From: Pseudoalteromonas aliena SW19
Lineage (GTDB): Bacteria > Pseudomonadota > Gammaproteobacteria > Enterobacterales > Alteromonadaceae
Assembly: GCF_014905615.1 (NCBI RefSeq)
Contig: NZ_AQGU01000025.1
Coordinates: forward strand, 62,001 to 126,000
Direction of reading: 5' to 3'
Length of the DNA: 64,000 nt
A program made the translations under genes and the position numbers. Each line of letters opens with the position of its first letter. Within the stretch, counting starts at the first letter, position 1. This document shows positions 33,909-44,201 of this stretch, one piece after another. The notes under the pieces were generated by a model. The model had not been told where the DNA came from. It made no database searches and saw nothing but the letters and a program-made list of their open reading frames with translations.

Positions 33909-34622
33909 ATGAAGAAATTAACTACAATTACATTCTTGGTATTTTTTATGTTTAATTCTTTTGCAGCTGAATTTCCTACCAGTGCACGGTCTGAAAAAGC
34001 CATATCAATGGTTGAATCCACATTAAAAGAGCAACTTTCTAATAAAGGGCTTAGATACGGGGCTCCTATATTTATTCGAATATTTAAAGATCCTGGCATT
34101 CTTGAAGTCTGGGTAGAGTCAGATGATGACACATTTATACACTTCAAAAACTATGAAGTTTGTACTTTTTCAGGTGATCTTGGCCCTAAATTAAAAGAAG
34201 GCGACAATCAAAGCCCGGAAGGGTTTTATTATGTTAATGCTGGCCGGCTCAACCCTTGGAGCAGTTATCACTTATCGTTTAATTTGGGCTTTCCAAATAA
34301 GTATGACCGGGCACACAACCGAACTGGCAGTGCACTGATGGTGCATGGCAACTGTGTTTCCATTGGCTGTTATGCAATGACTGATGAATATATAAATGAA
34401 ATTTACGCATTAGCTGCTGCAGCGCTAAAATCGGGGCAGCCTTTTTTTAGGGTTCATTCATTTCCGTTTAAGCTTGATGATGAGGTTTTATCAAAGTATA
34501 GAGCAAATCAATGGTATTCTTTTTGGCTTAACCTTAAAGAGGGTTATGATTATTTTAACACTCACAAGCAGCCGCCAAATGTTGAGGTTTCTAGCAGGAA
34601 ATATACCTTCGAAAAGAAATAA
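33909..34622 (+). CDS. murein L,D-transpeptidase (YafK/DpaA-like)
   Basis: A 237-residue protein with a signal peptide (MKKLTTITFLVFFMFNSFA). The YkuD-type catalytic motif is present as HGNCVSIGCYAM (about residues 144-155, nucleophile C152). It resembles the YafK (LdtF/DpaA) subgroup, which releases Braun lipoprotein from peptidoglycan in E. coli. It follows the EEP gene by 14 bp and may be translated from the same message. Confidence 0.85.
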   Translation: MKKLTTITFLVFFMFNSFAAEFPTSARSEKAISMVESTLKEQLSNKGLRYGAPIFIRIFKDPGILEVWVESDDDTFIHFKNYEVCTFSGDLGPKLKEGDNQSPEGFYYVNAGRLNPWSSYHLSFNLGFPNKYDRAHNRTGSALMVHGNCVSIGCYAMTDEYINEIYALAAAALKSGQPFFRVHSFPFKLDDEVLSKYRANQWYSFWLNLKEGYDYFNTHKQPPNVEVSSRKYTFEKK

Positions 34623-34980
34623 TCGCTAAAGTTAATGCTGATCGTGTACTCGCATTACTATTTTAAACCGCCTAAAATTTGTACATGTTTTAACTGTAAA
34701 AATTTAACAGTGCCCATCCTTTATTATCCAGTGGATATTTATTGATCTACATCACTTTTAGATGTGGTGATAGTGATAGATTATAAGTTGTGAACTCGAC
34801 ATTTAAAATTCATTAAAATGATCTACTATCGTGAAACAACAAAGTCGAGTCACCCCTAAATTACAATTAACCCAGACAGTGATAGTTAACTCCAAAGATA
34901 GTGCAGTATCAGCTTAATCTTATGGAATAGGGCAATACTGGCTACATTTACCTACTTTTATATACATGGAGTTTTACCGC
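34623..34980. other. intergenic region upstream of the exporter operon
   Basis: About 360 bp with no gene seen. It contains the FNR-like site listed separately and presumably the promoter of the exporter operon. Confidence 0.5.
34742..34755 (+). promoter_or_regulatory. possible FNR/Anr-like site
   Basis: TTGATCTACATCAC matches the FNR consensus TTGAT-N4-ATCAA in nine of ten defined positions. It lies about 230 bp upstream of the HlyD-family gene. This is a single motif hit without other support. Confidence 0.3.
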
Positions 34981-35985
34981 ATGACAGTTAAATCGACACT
35001 CAAATCACTCAGTACAATCGCTGTTATGATCATATTGGGTGGGGGTGGTTGGTATGCTTGGCAAACTCAGCAATCTGCACTGCTATCTGAACAATTGCCA
35101 GAGAGCGTAGCCTACGGGAATGGCCGCATTGAAGCGACCGAATATGATATTGCAACAAAATTGCCGGGTCGCTTGATTGAGGTATTAGCACAAGAAGGTG
35201 ACATGGTTGAAGCCGGTCAAACTTTGGCCGTTATTGACACTGATGATTTAAATGCGCAATTACGTGAAGCTAATGCGGGGTTACGTGTTGCTACTGAGTC
35301 GCGTAAGTACGCTTTGGCAATTGTAGAGCAGCACAAAAGCGAACTTAACTTTGCAGAAACTGAATTACATCGCTCAGTCACACTGCTAAAGCAAGGTCAC
35401 ATCTCAAAAGAAGTGGTTGATCAACAACGAACAAGCGCTGCAACAGCGCAAGCGGCTTTAAAAGCGGCGAATGTAAAAGTGGTGCAGTCGAGCGCCGAAA
35501 TTGAAGCAGCGCAAGCGCGTATTGAGCGATTACAAAGTAATATTGCCGATAGCACCCTTAAAGCGCCTATTAGTGGCCGAATATTATATAGATTAGCAGA
35601 GCCAGGTGAAGTGCTTGGCAGCGGTGGCAAGGTTTTTTCGCTGCTTGATTTAACCGATGTATACATGAGTATTTATTTGCCAACAGCGCAAGCAGGCAGA
35701 GTAACAATAGGCTCGGAGGCACGCATTGTAATAGATGCTATTGCACAATATACGCTACCCGCTAAGGTTACTTTTGTATCAGCGCAAGCCCAGTTCACAC
35801 CTAAATCGGTAGAAACACGTAACGAACGTGACAAACTGATGTTTAGAGTAAAAGTGAAACTTGATGCAAAATTATTAAACGACCATATCAAACAAGTTAA
35901 AACAGGGGTGCCCGGCCTTGCTTATGTTTTATTAGCACCGGAAAAAAATTGGCCTATGCAATTACAGGTGAGAGTACCTGAATAA
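34981..35985 (+). CDS. HlyD-family periplasmic adaptor of an ABC exporter
   Basis: About 334 residues. An N-terminal membrane anchor ([16 protein letters not shown]) is followed by a biotinyl-lipoyl half motif ([22 protein letters not shown]), a long helical hairpin (residues about 90-190, Ala/Gln-rich) and the second lipoyl half ([12 protein letters not shown]). It should span the periplasm and link the inner-membrane exporter to an outer-membrane channel, as YhiI or YbhG do. ATG 34981 was chosen over ATG 34966 because the GGAG within the first lies 9 bp before the second. The stop overlaps the next gene (TAATG). Confidence 0.85.
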   Translation: MTVKSTLKSLSTIAVMIILGGGGWYAWQTQQSALLSEQLPESVAYGNGRIEATEYDIATKLPGRLIEVLAQEGDMVEAGQTLAVIDTDDLNAQLREANAGLRVATESRKYALAIVEQHKSELNFAETELHRSVTLLKQGHISKEVVDQQRTSAATAQAALKAANVKVVQSSAEIEAAQARIERLQSNIADSTLKAPISGRILYRLAEPGEVLGSGGKVFSLLDLTDVYMSIYLPTAQAGRVTIGSEARIVIDAIAQYTLPAKVTFVSAQAQFTPKSVETRNERDKLMFRVKVKLDAKLLNDHIKQVKTGVPGLAYVLLAPEKNWPMQLQVRVPE

Positions 35986-38774
35986 TGGCTAATGCTAAAA
36001 CCAAAAAATCGTTGAGTGTGGTAAAGCTGACACAGGTTACGCATCGCTATGGCGATAACTTAGCACTGGATAACATTAATATTGAATTACCAGCAGGTAA
36101 TATGGTGGGCTTTATCGGCCCCGATGGGGTGGGTAAATCGAGCTTACTTGCACTTATTGCTGGCGCTCGCGCGATTCAAGAAGGTGATGTGGGGGTGCTG
36201 GACGGTGACATGCGTGATAATGGCTTTCGAACTTCGGTTTCACCACGTATAGCCTACATGCCACAAGGTTTAGGCAAAAACTTATACCCAACACTCTCTG
36301 TTTTTGAAAATATTGATTTTTTTGGTCGCCTTTTTGGTCAAGATAAAAAAGAGCGTCAGCATCGAATTAAAAACTTACTAAAAAGCACCGGACTCACCGA
36401 ATTTGCCGCTCGCCCTGCAGAAAAACTCTCAGGCGGAATGAAACAAAAACTCGGTTTATGCTGTGCGTTAATTCATGATCCAGAACTATTGATTTTGGAT
36501 GAGCCAACAACGGGAGTTGATCCGCTGTCTCGCCGTCAATTTTGGCAATTAATTAACCGTATTCGCGCTCAGCACAGTGGTATGAGTGTACTTGTTGCGA
36601 CCGCTTACATGGAAGAGGCTGATGATTTTGATTGGCTGATAGCCATGGATGATGGAAAAGTTATAGGCACGGGTAGTCCAGAGGCTATAAAGATACAAAC
36701 GGGGCAAAAATCCCTTGATGAAGCGTTTATATCATTATTACCTGCAGAAAAGCGTCATGATCATCATGTACTTGTTGTTCCTCCTCATCAGCAAAATCTA
36801 GAAACAGCTGAAGCTGCCATCCAAGCAACAGGCCTTACTAAAACCTATGGCGATTTTACGGCGGTTAATAATATAAATTTACGAATCGAACAAGGCGAAA
36901 TTTTTGGCTTTTTGGGGTCAAATGGTTGTGGTAAAACCACAACCATGAAAATGCTAACAGGCCTGCAACCGGCCACCAGTGGCGAAGCGAAGTTATTTGG
37001 TCAAGTTGTTGATGCTAAAAATATAGAAACCCGCAAGCGCGTTGGTTTTATGTCACAAGCATTTTCACTCTATAATGAGCTGAGTGTTGAGCAAAATATG
37101 GTGTTGCATGCCCGTTTATTTCATTTGCCAGCAGAGCAAATAGCACCGCGCGTTAATGAATTAATTATACGCTTTAACCTTAAAAAATATCGTGATGATT
37201 TTCCTGCCGATTTACCTTTAGGAATTCGCCAGCGTTTATCGCTTGCGGTTGCGGTAGTGCACAATCCTGAAATGCTAATACTTGATGAACCTACCTCGGG
37301 CGTAGACCCCATAGCGCGTGACGATTTTTGGGAACTACTTATAGAGTTATCGCGGGAGCAGGGAGTAACTATTTTTATTTCGACCCACTTTATGGACGAA
37401 GCTGCACGCTGCGATAGAATTTCGTTGATGCATGCAGGAAAAATACTTGCCAGTGATACACCCGCTGCACTTTGTAAAGCGCGCAGTGCAGATACGCTCG
37501 AAGATGCCTTTATTGCTTATTTAGAAGAGGCGGTGCTTGAGTCTCAAGCGAGCTCTGCTTTGCCAACAACGATGGCTGAAGAGCCAGAGCTGTTACCTGA
37601 AAGTGAACCTAAAACTGCGCCAATTGGTAAACAAAAAGCGAATACCGCTTTTAGCTTTTTACGCTTATTTGGCTATGCCTATCGTGAAACTTTGGAGTTA
37701 TGGCGCGATCCTATTCGTTTAACCTTTGCGTTGTTAGGCTCAATTATTTTAATGTTTATTTTAGGGTATGGGATCACCTTTGATGTTGAAGATTTGAGCT
37801 TTGCAGTGATGGATCAAGATCAAACCCCGGAGAGTCGCGATTACGTTCGAAACATTACCGGATCGCGCTACTTTATACAAAAAACCGATATTAAAAGCCC
37901 TTCACAGATGGATAAGCGGATGCGCAGTGGTGAGCTAAGTGTGGCGATTGAAATACCGCCCAATTTTGGTCAGCAATTAAAGCGTGGGCGTAAACCCGAA
38001 ATTGTAGTGTGGATTGATGGCTCTATGCCGTTTAGGGCTGAAACTATTAATGGTTATATGAGCGGTACTTACTACAACTATTTAACTGATCTATCACTGC
38101 GTACGTATGGAGTTGTGCCTAATTTGCTTCCGGCTAATATTGAATCACGCTATCGCTACAATCAAGATTTTAAAAGCATTGAGGCAATGGTGCCTGCTGT
38201 TATCCCGCTTTTGTTAGTGTTTATACCTGCAATATTAATGGCGCTGGGTGTGGTACGTGAAAAAGAGTTAGGTTCAATCACTAATTTGTATGTTACTCCG
38301 GTTACGCGGCTTGAGTTTATTATTGGCAAACAACTGCCTTATATTTTAGTTAGTATGGTGAGTTTTTTTGGTTTAATTGCCCTTGCTGTGACTGTGTTTG
38401 GTGTTGCGTTAAAAGGCAGTTTTTGGGCGCTCAGTGTGGCTGCATTATTATATGTAACAGCAACGACGGGCGTAGGGTTATTAATTTCGGCTTTCACTAA
38501 AACGCAAATATCGGCGTTAGCCGCATCCACAGTAGTTGTATTGATGATTGCGGTTAACTTTTGTGGGTTGATTGACCCCGTTTCATCGTTAGAAGGTTTG
38601 GCCGCAATAATAGGCAAACTGTTCCCAACCACGTATTTTTTAGAAGCATGTCGTGGTGTATTTAATAAAGCACTTAATTTTTCCGATTTATCAGCGCAAC
38701 TTTTGCCTTTACTTGCTTTTATACCCGTACTGACGTTAGCCAGTGTATTTTTACTTCCAAAGCAGGATAAATAG
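35985..38774 (+). CDS. RbbA-like fused ABC transporter: two ATPase domains and ABC-2 permease
   Basis: A 929-residue fusion similar to RbbA/YhiH of E. coli (911). NBD1 has the unusual Walker [10 protein letters not shown], signature [12 protein letters not shown] and [23 protein letters not shown]2 has [14 protein letters not shown], and [33 protein letters not shown], where LPLGIRQRL replaces the usual LSGGQ-type signature. The C-terminal about 380 residues form an ABC2-type membrane domain ([23 protein letters not shown] at its start, then a large periplasmic loop and five helices). It forms an operon with the adaptor and the second permease. Confidence 0.9.
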   Translation: MANAKTKKSLSVVKLTQVTHRYGDNLALDNINIELPAGNMVGFIGPDGVGKSSLLALIAGARAIQEGDVGVLDGDMRDNGFRTSVSPRIAYMPQGLGKNLYPTLSVFENIDFFGRLFGQDKKERQHRIKNLLKSTGLTEFAARPAEKLSGGMKQKLGLCCALIHDPELLILDEPTTGVDPLSRRQFWQLINRIRAQHSGMSVLVATAYMEEADDFDWLIAMDDGKVIGTGSPEAIKIQTGQKSLDEAFISLLPAEKRHDHHVLVVPPHQQNLETAEAAIQATGLTKTYGDFTAVNNINLRIEQGEIFGFLGSNGCGKTTTMKMLTGLQPATSGEAKLFGQVVDAKNIETRKRVGFMSQAFSLYNELSVEQNMVLHARLFHLPAEQIAPRVNELIIRFNLKKYRDDFPADLPLGIRQRLSLAVAVVHNPEMLILDEPTSGVDPIARDDFWELLIELSREQGVTIFISTHFMDEAARCDRISLMHAGKILASDTPAALCKARSADTLEDAFIAYLEEAVLESQASSALPTTMAEEPELLPESEPKTAPIGKQKANTAFSFLRLFGYAYRETLELWRDPIRLTFALLGSIILMFILGYGITFDVEDLSFAVMDQDQTPESRDYVRNITGSRYFIQKTDIKSPSQMDKRMRSGELSVAIEIPPNFGQQLKRGRKPEIVVWIDGSMPFRAETINGYMSGTYYNYLTDLSLRTYGVVPNLLPANIESRYRYNQDFKSIEAMVPAVIPLLLVFIPAILMALGVVREKELGSITNLYVTPVTRLEFIIGKQLPYILVSMVSFFGLIALAVTVFGVALKGSFWALSVAALLYVTATTGVGLLISAFTKTQISALAASTVVVLMIAVNFCGLIDPVSSLEGLAAIIGKLFPTTYFLEACRGVFNKALNFSDLSAQLLPLLAFIPVLTLASVFLLPKQDK

Positions 38775-38776
38775 TC

Positions 38777-39898
38777 ATGCAACGCCATAGTAATATTCTT
38801 CATTTAGGCATCAAAGAGCTGCGTAGCTTATGGCGCGATAAAGTGTTGCTGTTGTTTGTATTTTTTGCTTTTACGGGATTGATTTATGTGGTGTCTTCGG
38901 CAACGTCAATAGAGTTAAATAATGCGCCTATTGCGGTTGTTGATGACGACCAATCGCAATTATCTAAACGTATTATTAATGCCTTTTACGGGCCTTACTT
39001 TAAAACGCCTGATGTGATTGCATTAAGTGAAGTTGACCCTTCGCTTGATAGCGGCAGCTATACCTTTGTATTAAATATCCCGCCGCACTTTGAGCGCGAT
39101 GTACTCGATGGTAAACAGCCTACACTGCAAGTAAATATAGACGCCACCCGTATGTCGCAAGCGTTTATTGGCGATAATTATATTAAAACAATTATCAGTG
39201 CTGAAATTAATGAATTTGTGCAAGGCTATCGCGCGGTATACACGCTACCTATTAAACAATCGGCGCACATAATGTTTAATCCCAATATGACCAGTGTATG
39301 GTTTGGCAGTGTGATGGAATTAATGAACGTGATCACCATGATTTCGATTATTTTAACGGGTGCTGCGGTGATCCGCGAGCGTGAGCACGGTACGCTTGAG
39401 CATTTATTAGTGATGCCATTAACGCCTTTTGAAATTGTCATAGCTAAAATTTGGGCCAATGGTTTAGTTATTTTATTACTAACCACTTTTTCACTCTTCA
39501 TCGTAATTGAAGGTTTTTTACAAGTGCCTATTCATGGCTCAGCAGCGTTGTTTTTATTGGGCGCCGCCATTCACTTATTTGCGACCACGTCATTGGGTAT
39601 ATTATTGGGAACGCAGGTGCGTACCATGCCGCAATTAGGCTTATTGATGATATTGATTTTACTGCCATTACAAATGTTATCGGGCGGTGTTACGCCCCGT
39701 GAAAGCATGCCAGATATAGTACAAAACATTATGCTACTTGCACCGACGACTCATTTTGTAAAATTTGCTCAAGCCATTTTATACAGAGGGGCGGGGTGGG
39801 ATGTAGTTTGGTCTTACTTTTTAGCTTTACTTGCAATTGGCAGTGTATTTTTTATATTTGCATTAACACGTTTTCGTAACTCAGTAGCGCAAGGTTAG
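38777..39898 (+). CDS. ABC-2 type permease (YhhJ-like)
   Basis: A 373-residue inner-membrane protein with one N-terminal helix (LLLFVFFAFTGLIYVVSS), a periplasmic domain of about 140 residues and five further helices; it keeps the ABC2 segment VIREREHGTLEHLLVMPLTPFEIVIAKIWANG. It starts 2 bp after the RbbA-like gene and should pair with that protein's own membrane domain as a heterodimer, as in yhiI-rbbA-yhhJ of E. coli. The substrate is unknown; drug or envelope export is likely. Confidence 0.9.
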   Translation: MQRHSNILHLGIKELRSLWRDKVLLLFVFFAFTGLIYVVSSATSIELNNAPIAVVDDDQSQLSKRIINAFYGPYFKTPDVIALSEVDPSLDSGSYTFVLNIPPHFERDVLDGKQPTLQVNIDATRMSQAFIGDNYIKTIISAEINEFVQGYRAVYTLPIKQSAHIMFNPNMTSVWFGSVMELMNVITMISIILTGAAVIREREHGTLEHLLVMPLTPFEIVIAKIWANGLVILLLTTFSLFIVIEGFLQVPIHGSAALFLLGAAIHLFATTSLGILLGTQVRTMPQLGLLMILILLPLQMLSGGVTPRESMPDIVQNIMLLAPTTHFVKFAQAILYRGAGWDVVWSYFLALLAIGSVFFIFALTRFRNSVAQG

Positions 39899-39903
39899 TG
39901 ATT

Positions 39904-40117
39904 ATACCAATTTTATTAAAACATAATCATTCTAGCGTATTAAATAACTCGCCAACTGCGTTGAATTTACTTGCAATAGACCCGCTATTGACGCGTAAAT
40001 TCGCCTTGTTTCCACTGAAAATCTCTGGCTAGAGAAAATAAATTTAAATATCACCATGATTCAATGCATTAGTAAATCTCTTAACCAGAGTTTAGGTTAA
40101 TTTAATGCAATTGGTAT
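39904..40117. repeat. MITE-like repeat, longer variant, copy C
   Basis: 214 bp with the family ends (ATACCAATTTTATTAAAA ... TTTAATGCAATTGGTAT) but a different inside. It contains GCGTAAATTCGCCTTG and TTTTCTCTAGCC-type segments instead of the common core. The inside matches, in reverse, the repeat at 50143-50278. It starts 5 bp after the YhhJ-like stop. Confidence 0.75.
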
Positions 40118-40119
40118 TA

Positions 40120-40280
40120 ATACCAAACTGCATAAATCTTTGATCAATTTAACGAATTAAATTGCACTATAGCGTCGTTAAAAATTTTTTATTTAGAACA
40201 ACTAGATACAAAAATTTTCGCCTAGTTCTAGCGTAATTTTCTTAACGTTAAATAGGCCCCATATATAAGCAGATTGGTAT
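40120..40280. repeat. MITE-like repeat, 161-bp family, copy D
   Basis: It begins ATACCAAACTG and ends CAGATTGGTAT (10 of 11 positions complementary), 161 bp. It lies two bases from copy C, so two members of the family stand in tandem. It is diverged from A, B and F but keeps GTTAAAAATT..AGAACAACTA and TTTTCTTA. Confidence 0.7.
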
Positions 40281-40335
40281 AAATTAATGTTTAGCGATGT
40301 GGGCGGTGTATCGGATAAATGAATGTGTGAGTCAT

Positions 40336-40372
40336 AAAAAAGCCACTAACTTATACAATTAGTGGCTTTTTT
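40336..40372 (+). terminator. bidirectional terminator
   Basis: A 14-bp perfect stem AAAAAAGCCACTAA / TTAGTGGCTTTTTT with a 9-nt loop. It can end both the exporter operon and the minus-strand secreted-protein gene. Confidence 0.8.
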
Positions 40373-40373
40373 A

Positions 40374-40430
40374 GTTAGCGCTGAAAATAGCGGCTTAAGA
40401 TAAATTTAATATCCAAAATTCAGGTTAGTT
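40374..40430. repeat. end fragment of a third MITE-like family
   Basis: TTAGCGCTGAAAATAGCGGC and the following bases through AATTCAGGTTAG resemble 50271-50329 and 47191-47235. It overlaps the last three bases of the secreted-protein gene, whose stop codon lies in the shared end TTCAGGTTAG. Confidence 0.5.
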
Positions 40431-41591
40431 CTGTCTAGGATTAATTACTAAAGGTGACAATGTGATGGTTGCATTGCTACTTGCCCCTTTATATTCTTGA
40501 TAGTCTTTGTTCTCAAAAAGAGTATAAAAAACGTCAACATAGTCATCATTATTGGTAAACCACTCGTCTGGCATTGCTTTTAATAGCTCATTTGTCAGTT
40601 TAGGGATGATGGCAAAACCCTGTGCTTGCAAGTCAGGAATGTTGGACATAACTTGCTCTGTGATTTCTAATAATTTTGATGCTAGCGTTTTATAATTAGT
40701 GTTGTCATCTTGCTCCATTAAAAGCATATCGACTGCTTGCCAACGGTAACGTTGCCAATGAATTACAACTTGATTAGGGTTGTATGTCGTTTCGTCATGA
40801 TCAAGATAAGGTAAATCCACTATATCTAATATCGGCTTATCTCTAGATGGATCGATACCTGTAACAATGGCATACACCTCAGCTTTGCCTGAGATCCATG
40901 GTTCTTTATCATCGGCTAAATGTATTTTTTTCAATACACTGGTTTGCATTGGCTTTTCGTTATTTAATAGGTTTATTTGCCCAAATGCGCCATCATTTAA
41001 CTTCCCAGGAGATAGAATACTGCGCATAACAGCAATACCTGCACTTTGTACTTTTTGCTGATCTAATTCCACCACAAATACAGGCTGGTTTGGTAGTTCA
41101 TCAACAGCGAGATAATGAATCTGACCAAATTGGTCAAACGCTTCAATTTCAGTCCACAGTTTATCGTCACCTTGTGGTGCAAACGCGAATAAAGGACTTT
41201 GGCCTTGTTGCCAATCAGCGAGCATAGTATCACTTGCTAAACGAACTTGTAATAAACTGCCCGTGCTCTGTGGTAAGCCTTTTAGTTGTTGTAAGGCACT
41301 GTTTGCTTCACCAATATTCTGCTGCTTTTGCATCCCCAAAGACGAAAGTTGGTCGGCATTTAGGATAAGGTTATATTGATTTAGCGTTTGTTTAAGATCC
41401 GAATTTAGTAAGTTGTAGTTAAGTGCTACATCTTTGGCAAAATTACGCTTAATTGTTGTCACGTCTTTATATTTTGCTAACTTAGACAAGTCTTCAATTT
41501 CATTTATATTAGCTTGCGCTGAAAAAGCGGGTGCTGATACAACATTTAATAAAGCCAAAGCAGCTAGGTATTTTGTTATTCTATTTGTCAT
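40425..41591 (-). CDS. secreted protein of unknown function (DUF3103-like)
   Basis: A 388-residue protein with a signal peptide cleaved near PAFSA-QA. The central part (GKAEVYAIVTGIDPSRDKPILDIVDLPYLDHDETTYNPNQVVIHWQ, cut here to its pattern) looks like the DUF3103 family of proteobacterial secreted proteins; this is from memory and only moderately sure. It has no catalytic motif that I can identify. It is transcribed alone toward a bidirectional terminator. Confidence 0.6.
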   Translation of the reverse strand: MTNRITKYLAALALLNVVSAPAFSAQANINEIEDLSKLAKYKDVTTIKRNFAKDVALNYNLLNSDLKQTLNQYNLILNADQLSSLGMQKQQNIGEANSALQQLKGLPQSTGSLLQVRLASDTMLADWQQGQSPLFAFAPQGDDKLWTEIEAFDQFGQIHYLAVDELPNQPVFVVELDQQKVQSAGIAVMRSILSPGKLNDGAFGQINLLNNEKPMQTSVLKKIHLADDKEPWISGKAEVYAIVTGIDPSRDKPILDIVDLPYLDHDETTYNPNQVVIHWQRYRWQAVDMLLMEQDDNTNYKTLASKLLEITEQVMSNIPDLQAQGFAIIPKLTNELLKAMPDEWFTNNDDYVDVFYTLFENKDYQEYKGASSNATITLSPLVINPRQN

Positions 41592-41908
41592 ATGTATTCT
41601 ACCGTTCAGTTATCAGTACCTATATAAAACACCGATTAGAATAAATACTCAAGTAAATATTTTAAAATACGTAATTAGTATTGGTATTGGTTTTTTATCT
41701 CTAACTAGTTAAAAAGGGTTGATAAAAAGTAATCTAAAACATGTAGCTAGCACTTGCAATGTATTGAATTACTCGTAGTCTTAAAGCTTAAAACACTGAG
41801 TAAACTTTATAAAAACAGAGTATGTATTACATATTTTTTATAATGTAATAATTTATTTACTTTAATATCATATAGTTATTTTTGGTATCAAATGTGCTAA
41901 ACATTAAT
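41592..41908. other. intergenic region, no gene seen
   Basis: About 317 bp of AT-rich sequence between the secreted-protein gene and repeat R2. It presumably holds the promoter of the minus-strand gene. Nothing else was recognised. Confidence 0.5.
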
Positions 41909-42260
41909 GCCTGTTTATCTTTTGAGGTTGAATTTGCAGCATGCGTTTGGTTTTTAGGCAAGGCAGAGTCTATGTTGTGTGGTATTCCCCATAAATAGGC
42001 GATAACGCAGCATAAATGCCAAATGCGCTGCCCTTTGGTTCGTCCTAGGGGCGATTAACTCTTTGTTGCCTACATGTATGTAGGCAAGGGGCGTGAGCAG
42101 GACGCGGAAGCTTTGCTCGGTTTTTAGTTATTCTTATAGGGATGTAAGCCATTAGAGTAACGCAGGAGCAGTTACCGAGCCCGCTAGGTTACAAACCTCG
42201 TGCCGCGATTGAATCGCCCCTAGGTAGAACAAATTTAATCCACAAAGGTTAACTGGCCCT
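41909..42260. repeat. long structured repeat R2 with two extra modules
   Basis: About 352 bp, starting GCCTGTTTATCTTTTGAGG and ending AAAGGTTAACTGGCCCT. It is the longest copy. It carries a module ending GAGTAACGCAGGAGCAGTTACC that R5 also has, plus a further segment (CCTACATGTATGTAGG hairpin and GGGCGTGAGCAGGACGC) seen only here. It is immediately upstream of the MAPEG gene and could affect its expression. Confidence 0.8.
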
Positions 42261-42289
42261 AGTAATATAATAAAACAAGGAATTTGAAA

Positions 42290-42709
42290 ATGACTGAAGT
42301 TACGCTTTCTGCCTATTTGGCATTTTACCTTTACTTAATTATGCTCGTGGTGCAATGGGCGGTGGCTACATTTAGTAAAGCTAAAGAGCCTCATGCTGTC
42401 CCTGGTAAAATAAAGGGCGATCTATCGCACGACAGCTTTATATTTAGAGCGCACCGCACATTTCATAATACGCTCGAAAACAGTGCGCTATTTATAGGCA
42501 CCGTATTATTTGCATTTGTGATTAATTATCAAAGCCCACTTTTTGCAATGTGTGTTTGGGTGTATTTAATAGCGCGTATAATTCACATGGTGTTGTACTA
42601 CACAATTGCAACAGAGAAAAACCCAAGCCCGCGTAGTTACTTCTTTTTAATTGGTGTGATTGCAAATGTGGTTATGTTAGTAATGATAGGATTAAGATTA
42701 GTTGCCTAG
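42290..42709 (+). CDS. MAPEG-family membrane protein
   Basis: About 139 residues and four hydrophobic helices. The MAPEG (membrane-associated proteins in eicosanoid and glutathione metabolism) pattern is visible: FRAHRTFHNTLENSALFIGTVLFA, with the R-x-x-R/H-N-x-x-E residues that bind glutathione. It probably acts as a membrane glutathione transferase or peroxidase. ATG 42290 was chosen (AAGG 9 bp upstream) over TTG 42284. Confidence 0.8.
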   Translation: MTEVTLSAYLAFYLYLIMLVVQWAVATFSKAKEPHAVPGKIKGDLSHDSFIFRAHRTFHNTLENSALFIGTVLFAFVINYQSPLFAMCVWVYLIARIIHMVLYYTIATEKNPSPRSYFFLIGVIANVVMLVMIGLRLVA

Positions 42710-42760
42710 GTTATACAAATAGAGCCTATAAATTATATTTGTTATAACGTTATAACGTTA

Positions 42761-42796
42761 AAAAAGCGAAGAAGCTATGTAGCATCTTCGCTTTTT
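42761..42796 (+). terminator. bidirectional terminator after the MAPEG gene
   Basis: A 12-bp stem AAAAAGCGAAGA / TCTTCGCTTTTT with a loop of 12 nt and T-rich tail. Confidence 0.8.
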
Positions 42797-42889
42797 TATT
42801 TTAAACGGTTTTAGCTAGTTTACTATTTTGACCTAAATCGGGTTAAGATATTTACCATCGGATTGAGAAATAATAATGTTTAAACTTCT

Positions 42890-44167
42890 TCACTCTATGT
42901 TAATAGTTGCATTACTAATTATTCCATCGTAGGTTACTGAAATAACAGCAGTATTATTAGTACTTGATTTACTCGTTAGCCTATATAAAGCCTCTTTTGT
43001 TCCGGCATTAATTAACTTACCTTCCACTATACTACTACCATTAAGGTTCCAATCAGCAAATTCGGTAACATTTAGGCTTGCTGGTGTAGTGGTATAATTT
43101 GCTGTTAATACGAGGTCGATTGTTTTTAATGGCTCTAATGTTAGTGTGCTTTCGCCATCATTAATTTGGATTGTGTTAAGAGTTGCATCTCCCTTAACTT
43201 CTAACGTTGCTATTTTTTGCTTCCCACCACATTGACCAATAAGCTTGGTTGAACCTGGCTTTAAAGCAAAAATAACACCTTTGTTATTCTTATCTGTTGT
43301 TATTCCTACATAGTCGTCTGTATTTAGCTGTGACCAAGAAATACTATTATCTATATTAAACGTTGAATCTGTATTACTGAGATTAGCTTGTGCTTTAAGT
43401 TGCATGCGATCGCCCACATTTAATGTGATCGTATCTGTCGCAACATCATCAACTAAAAGATTTATGCTTTCTAGATTTTTTGGATCTGAAGTGACGTTTA
43501 ATTGAGCTGTAACTGTGCCTATACTTGCGGTGATCTGCGTTTTTTCAATACTAGGTGCTGAGGTAAATAAAGTTCCATCTGAGTCAATGGTTGCAGTAGT
43601 ACTATTATCAACGGAAAAACTCATATCTTTAATAGTATTTAATGAAATATATCCATCCGTGTAGCTAACATCACCATTAATTTTTGCATCAATACAGGTG
43701 TTTATATTACCGGTTTGTGAGGATGCTTGCTTTAATTTAATGCTAGCAACTGCTGCATTGCTTATCGATATCTCTCCATTACCAGAAATATCATTAATAG
43801 TAGTGCCTGTAATTTTAACTAGACCTTGATCAGCTGAAGAGTTCGCTATTGCAGTCACTAAACCACTATCACTCACGGTTGCAATGTCGCTATCGCTTGA
43901 GCTCCAAGTTAATTCTTTAGTGACATCTCTTTTTTTACCTTTGCTATCAATACCTGTTGCGCTAAGTTGATGTTTATCGCCCACTCTTAAGCGTGTTTGA
44001 GCATTTTCAATAGTGACTGATTCTATAATAGTTCCTTCACTGCGAAGCTTTTCGAGGGTAACAGCTTTGACAAGGTCGTCGGATTTGTCATCTGAGCCAC
44101 AACCAATAATGCTTGTTAATAAAATTGCAACAACGGATAATTTCGGGAAAGTGTTTATTTTTGTCAT
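42890..44167 (-). CDS. lipoprotein with bacterial Ig-like (Big2) domains
   Basis: A 425-residue protein with lipobox (SIIGC, near residue 23) followed by GSDDKSDD, so probably surface or periplasmic. Residues about 50-135 form a clear Big2 domain (TRLRVGDKHQLSATGIDSKGKKRDVTKELTWSSSDSDIATVSDSGLVTA in outline). Three more weaker Ig-like repeats follow (LNVGDRMQLKAQANL, LEPLKTIDLVLTANY). It is likely adhesive or structural. The beta-barrel gene 34 bp upstream on the same strand may be co-transcribed. Confidence 0.8.
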   Translation of the reverse strand: MTKINTFPKLSVVAILLTSIIGCGSDDKSDDLVKAVTLEKLRSEGTIIESVTIENAQTRLRVGDKHQLSATGIDSKGKKRDVTKELTWSSSDSDIATVSDSGLVTAIANSSADQGLVKITGTTINDISGNGEISISNAAVASIKLKQASSQTGNINTCIDAKINGDVSYTDGYISLNTIKDMSFSVDNSTTATIDSDGTLFTSAPSIEKTQITASIGTVTAQLNVTSDPKNLESINLLVDDVATDTITLNVGDRMQLKAQANLSNTDSTFNIDNSISWSQLNTDDYVGITTDKNNKGVIFALKPGSTKLIGQCGGKQKIATLEVKGDATLNTIQINDGESTLTLEPLKTIDLVLTANYTTTPASLNVTEFADWNLNGSSIVEGKLINAGTKEALYRLTSKSSTNNTAVISVTYDGIISNATINIE

Positions 44168-44201
44168 TTTGGAAAAATACCTTTGTATAATAAATTAATG
44201 A

